Assembly (NCBI GenBank): GCA_964502095.1
Contig: CAZCUF010000006.1
Coordinates: forward strand, 62,001-126,000
Direction: 5' to 3'
Origin: JACPVF01 sp964502095
GTDB taxonomy: Bacteria > Chloroflexota > Anaerolineae > Anaerolineales > Villigracilaceae
DNA length: 64,000 nt
A program made the position numbers and the translations under genes. The notes under the pieces were generated by a model. It did no database searches. It was not told where the DNA came from and saw only the letters and a list, made by a program, of their open reading frames with translations. Below, piece by piece: positions 62,441-64,000 of this stretch. The stretch's first letter is position 1; each line of letters opens with the position of its first letter.

Positions 62441-63004
62441 ATGAAAGACCTATACCGCGGCACACTCGTCCGGCTGGCCGCTGAATCTCCTGAAGTCATG
62501 TCCACCGCGTTCGCGCGCTGGGATCGGGACACGGAATTCAATCGGCTGGCCGATAGCGACCCCGTGCAATTGTGGTCACAGAAAAAGGTCAAGGAATGGA
62601 TGGAGGAGGACATGGAGAACGATCCGATGGACGCGATCCGCTTCTCCATCCGAACCCTGGCCGACGACAAACTGATCGGCTTTATCGGCCTGCGCCCGGA
62701 TTGGGTTCAGGCGGACGCCTGGGTTGGAATCGGCATCGGCGAACGCGATTACTGGGGCAAAGGCTATGGCACCGACGCGATGCGTTTGATCCTGCAATAT
62801 GCCTTTCTCGAGGCCAATTTGCGGCGCGTGACGCTGGCCCTGCACTCTTATAACTCGCGCGCTTTGAAGTCGTATGAGAAGGCCGGCTTCAAAGTGGAAG
62901 GCGTTCTGCGTAGTGACACTCTGCGCGAAGGCCGGCGAACAGACGGTATCGTCATGGGCGTTCTACGCGCGGAGTGGCAAGCCATGCAGGAGGCGGCAGG
63001 ATGA
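62441..63004 (+). CDS. GNAT acetyltransferase 2 (RimJ/RimL-like)
   Basis: A 187-residue paralogue: IRTLADDKLIGFIGLRPDW, IGIGERDYWGKGYGTDAMRLIL and NLRRVTLALHSYNSRALKSYEKAGF. It begins 3 nt after GNAT 1 and ends overlapping GNAT 3. It is closer to GNAT 3 (both have GERD(Y/F)WGKGYGT) than to GNAT 1. Confidence 0.87.
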   Translation: MKDLYRGTLVRLAAESPEVMSTAFARWDRDTEFNRLADSDPVQLWSQKKVKEWMEEDMENDPMDAIRFSIRTLADDKLIGFIGLRPDWVQADAWVGIGIGERDYWGKGYGTDAMRLILQYAFLEANLRRVTLALHSYNSRALKSYEKAGFKVEGVLRSDTLREGRRTDGIVMGVLRAEWQAMQEAAG

Positions 63005-63564
63005 ACGCTTTATTGACAGGCCAATTGGTCAACCTGACCGCCATAGATCCCGAAGAGATCGGGAAAATGTTTATGCAATGGCAGCGCAATTCGGAGTACG
63101 AACGCCTGATCGACTCAGACGCCTCCGAAATGCACTCCAGCAAAGCCAACAAAGCATGGCTGGAAAAAGAGATCGAAGAGGCGGAAGGAAAGCAGTTCTG
63201 GTTCGCGATCCGCGCCGCGCAAGATCAACGCCTGCTCGGCGAGGTGGACCTTTTCGTCAATCAATGGAATATGCGCGATGCCTTTGTGGGCATCGGCCTC
63301 GGCGAGCGCGATTTCTGGGGCAAAGGCTATGGCACGGAAGCTATGCAATTGATCCTTCGCTATGCCTTTACCGAACTCAATCTTTACCGCGTTTCATTGA
63401 CCGTCTTCGAATACAACTCGCGCGCCATCCGTTCGTATGAGAAGGCCGGGTTTCAACACGAAGGCCGCATGCGCGGCGCTCTACTGCGCGAAGGCCGGCG
63501 TTGGGATACGCTCTTCATGGGCATTCTGCGCGCAGACTGGTTCTCAAAGCAATCATCTCATTGA
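63001..63564 (+). CDS. GNAT acetyltransferase 3 (RimJ/RimL-like)
   Basis: A 187-residue paralogue with IGLGERDFWGKGYGTEAMQLIL, NLYRVSLTVFEYNSRAIRSYEKAGF and a terminal RWDTLFMGILRADWF. The ATG at 63001 overlaps the GNAT 2 stop by 4 nt (ATGA); a longer frame from 62974 is not supported. Confidence 0.87.
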   Translation: MNALLTGQLVNLTAIDPEEIGKMFMQWQRNSEYERLIDSDASEMHSSKANKAWLEKEIEEAEGKQFWFAIRAAQDQRLLGEVDLFVNQWNMRDAFVGIGLGERDFWGKGYGTEAMQLILRYAFTELNLYRVSLTVFEYNSRAIRSYEKAGFQHEGRMRGALLREGRRWDTLFMGILRADWFSKQSSH

Positions 63565-63583
63565 TTAAAGATTGGACAACACT

Positions 63584-64000
63584 ATGACTACTCCAACTCA
63601 AAAAATTCGTTCGGCTCTCTCCCCCGACCTCAACCTGCGCACCGCCCGCTGGAGCGACCTCGAGGCTGTGGCACAACTCATCCTCGACGTTTGCACCGCT
63701 GACGGCGACCCGACTGTGGCCGTCACAACCGACGATCTGCGCCGCGAATGGCAAACAGAAAGTTTCCATCTCGAAACCGATGCCTGGGTTGTGGAAACGG
63801 ACGAAGGCCGGATCGTCGGCTATGAAGAATTCGCCCATCGTTACGCTCACGCTGTTTACAACGGCGATGGTTACGTTCATCCCACGTTTCTTGGGCGAGG
63901 CATCGGCACGGCCATGCTGCGCGCCATGGATGAACGCGCGTTGGAAGAAATGAAACTGGCCGATCCGGACTTGCGCGCCTTTATTCGCAACGGCATGGCC
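63584..64000 (+). CDS. GNAT acetyltransferase 4, truncated by the window edge
   Basis: ATG at 63584 opens a frame that runs without stop to the last base (139 codons). The fold begins NLRTARWSDLEAVAQLI, followed by AWVVETDEGRIVGYEEFAHR and the acetyl-CoA loop GYVHPTFLGRGIGTAMLRAM. It is a general GNAT rather than the RimJ-like type of its three neighbours, and may carry a second domain beyond the edge. It starts 19 nt after GNAT 3. Confidence 0.85.
   Translation, partial: MTTPTQKIRSALSPDLNLRTARWSDLEAVAQLILDVCTADGDPTVAVTTDDLRREWQTESFHLETDAWVVETDEGRIVGYEEFAHRYAHAVYNGDGYVHPTFLGRGIGTAMLRAMDERALEEMKLADPDLRAFIRNGMA

Overview
The window looks like a chromosomal contig from an Anaerolineae-like member of the Chloroflexota. 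This is inferred from gene content and style; no taxonomic marker search was possible. Pointers are a bacterial Elp3 homologue, Pro/Thr-rich lipoproteins, a secreted protein built of repeats that I associate with Chloroflexota, a MutL-like ATPase among multi-pass membrane proteins, heme A synthase, MeaB with a stand-alone B12-binding mutase subunit, and GC-rich codon use broken by one AT-richer block. Both ends are open: the last gene runs off the right edge.

Layout. 0.1-8.2 kb: a response-regulator/roadblock protein with a degenerate IS200-type transposase fold, DNA polymerase I, a large TPR protein and heme A synthase. 8.2-27.8 kb: a surface-glycan region, nearly all on the minus strand, with GT-C type membrane glycosyltransferases, GT2 and GT2-GT4 enzymes, two methyltransferases, a beta-propeller-like companion, a secreted protein with an A-B-A-B repeat array, the four dTDP-L-rhamnose genes and a Wzm/Wzt exporter. 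Genes at about 13.7-19.5 kb look AT-richer than the rest and may be imported. 27.8-31 kb: tRNA-Lys(CTT), a DUF389/SH3 membrane protein and a phosphohexomutase. 31-39.1 kb: a tightly overlapping minus-strand operon of eight or nine genes combining a MutL/ASKHA-type ATPase, several membrane proteins, and a zinc-ribbon protein with 13 copies of a Pro-x-Trp-Leu-like motif. This is the best candidate for an undescribed system. 39.2-52.3 kb: an acetyltransferase, a PP2C-like/TM/propeller protein, an unknown partner, a methyltransferase, Elp3, paired half-size ChrA proteins, a Usp protein, MutM, Prs, MeaB and a B12-binding mutase subunit. 52.5-57 kb: a conserved unknown protein paired with a MobA-like nucleotidyltransferase carrying a histone H1-like tail, PAP2 phosphatase, DinB-like protein, an SDR lacking its catalytic Lys, and an M23 peptidase. 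57-64 kb: a c-di-GMP-I riboswitch ahead of a secreted M6 metalloprotease, two lipoproteins, then a leader peptide plus two tandem terminators in front of four consecutive GNAT acetyltransferases.

How it fits together. The rhamnose genes supply dTDP-L-rhamnose, the glycosyltransferases assemble a polymer, and Wzm/Wzt exports it. MeaB and the small mutase subunit belong to methylmalonyl-CoA metabolism, although the large subunit is outside the window. The protease leader links extracellular proteolysis to c-di-GMP. Several genes have a TATAAT-type -10 box only 6-7 nt before the start codon, which predicts leaderless mRNAs; one 35-bp region drives two divergent genes this way.
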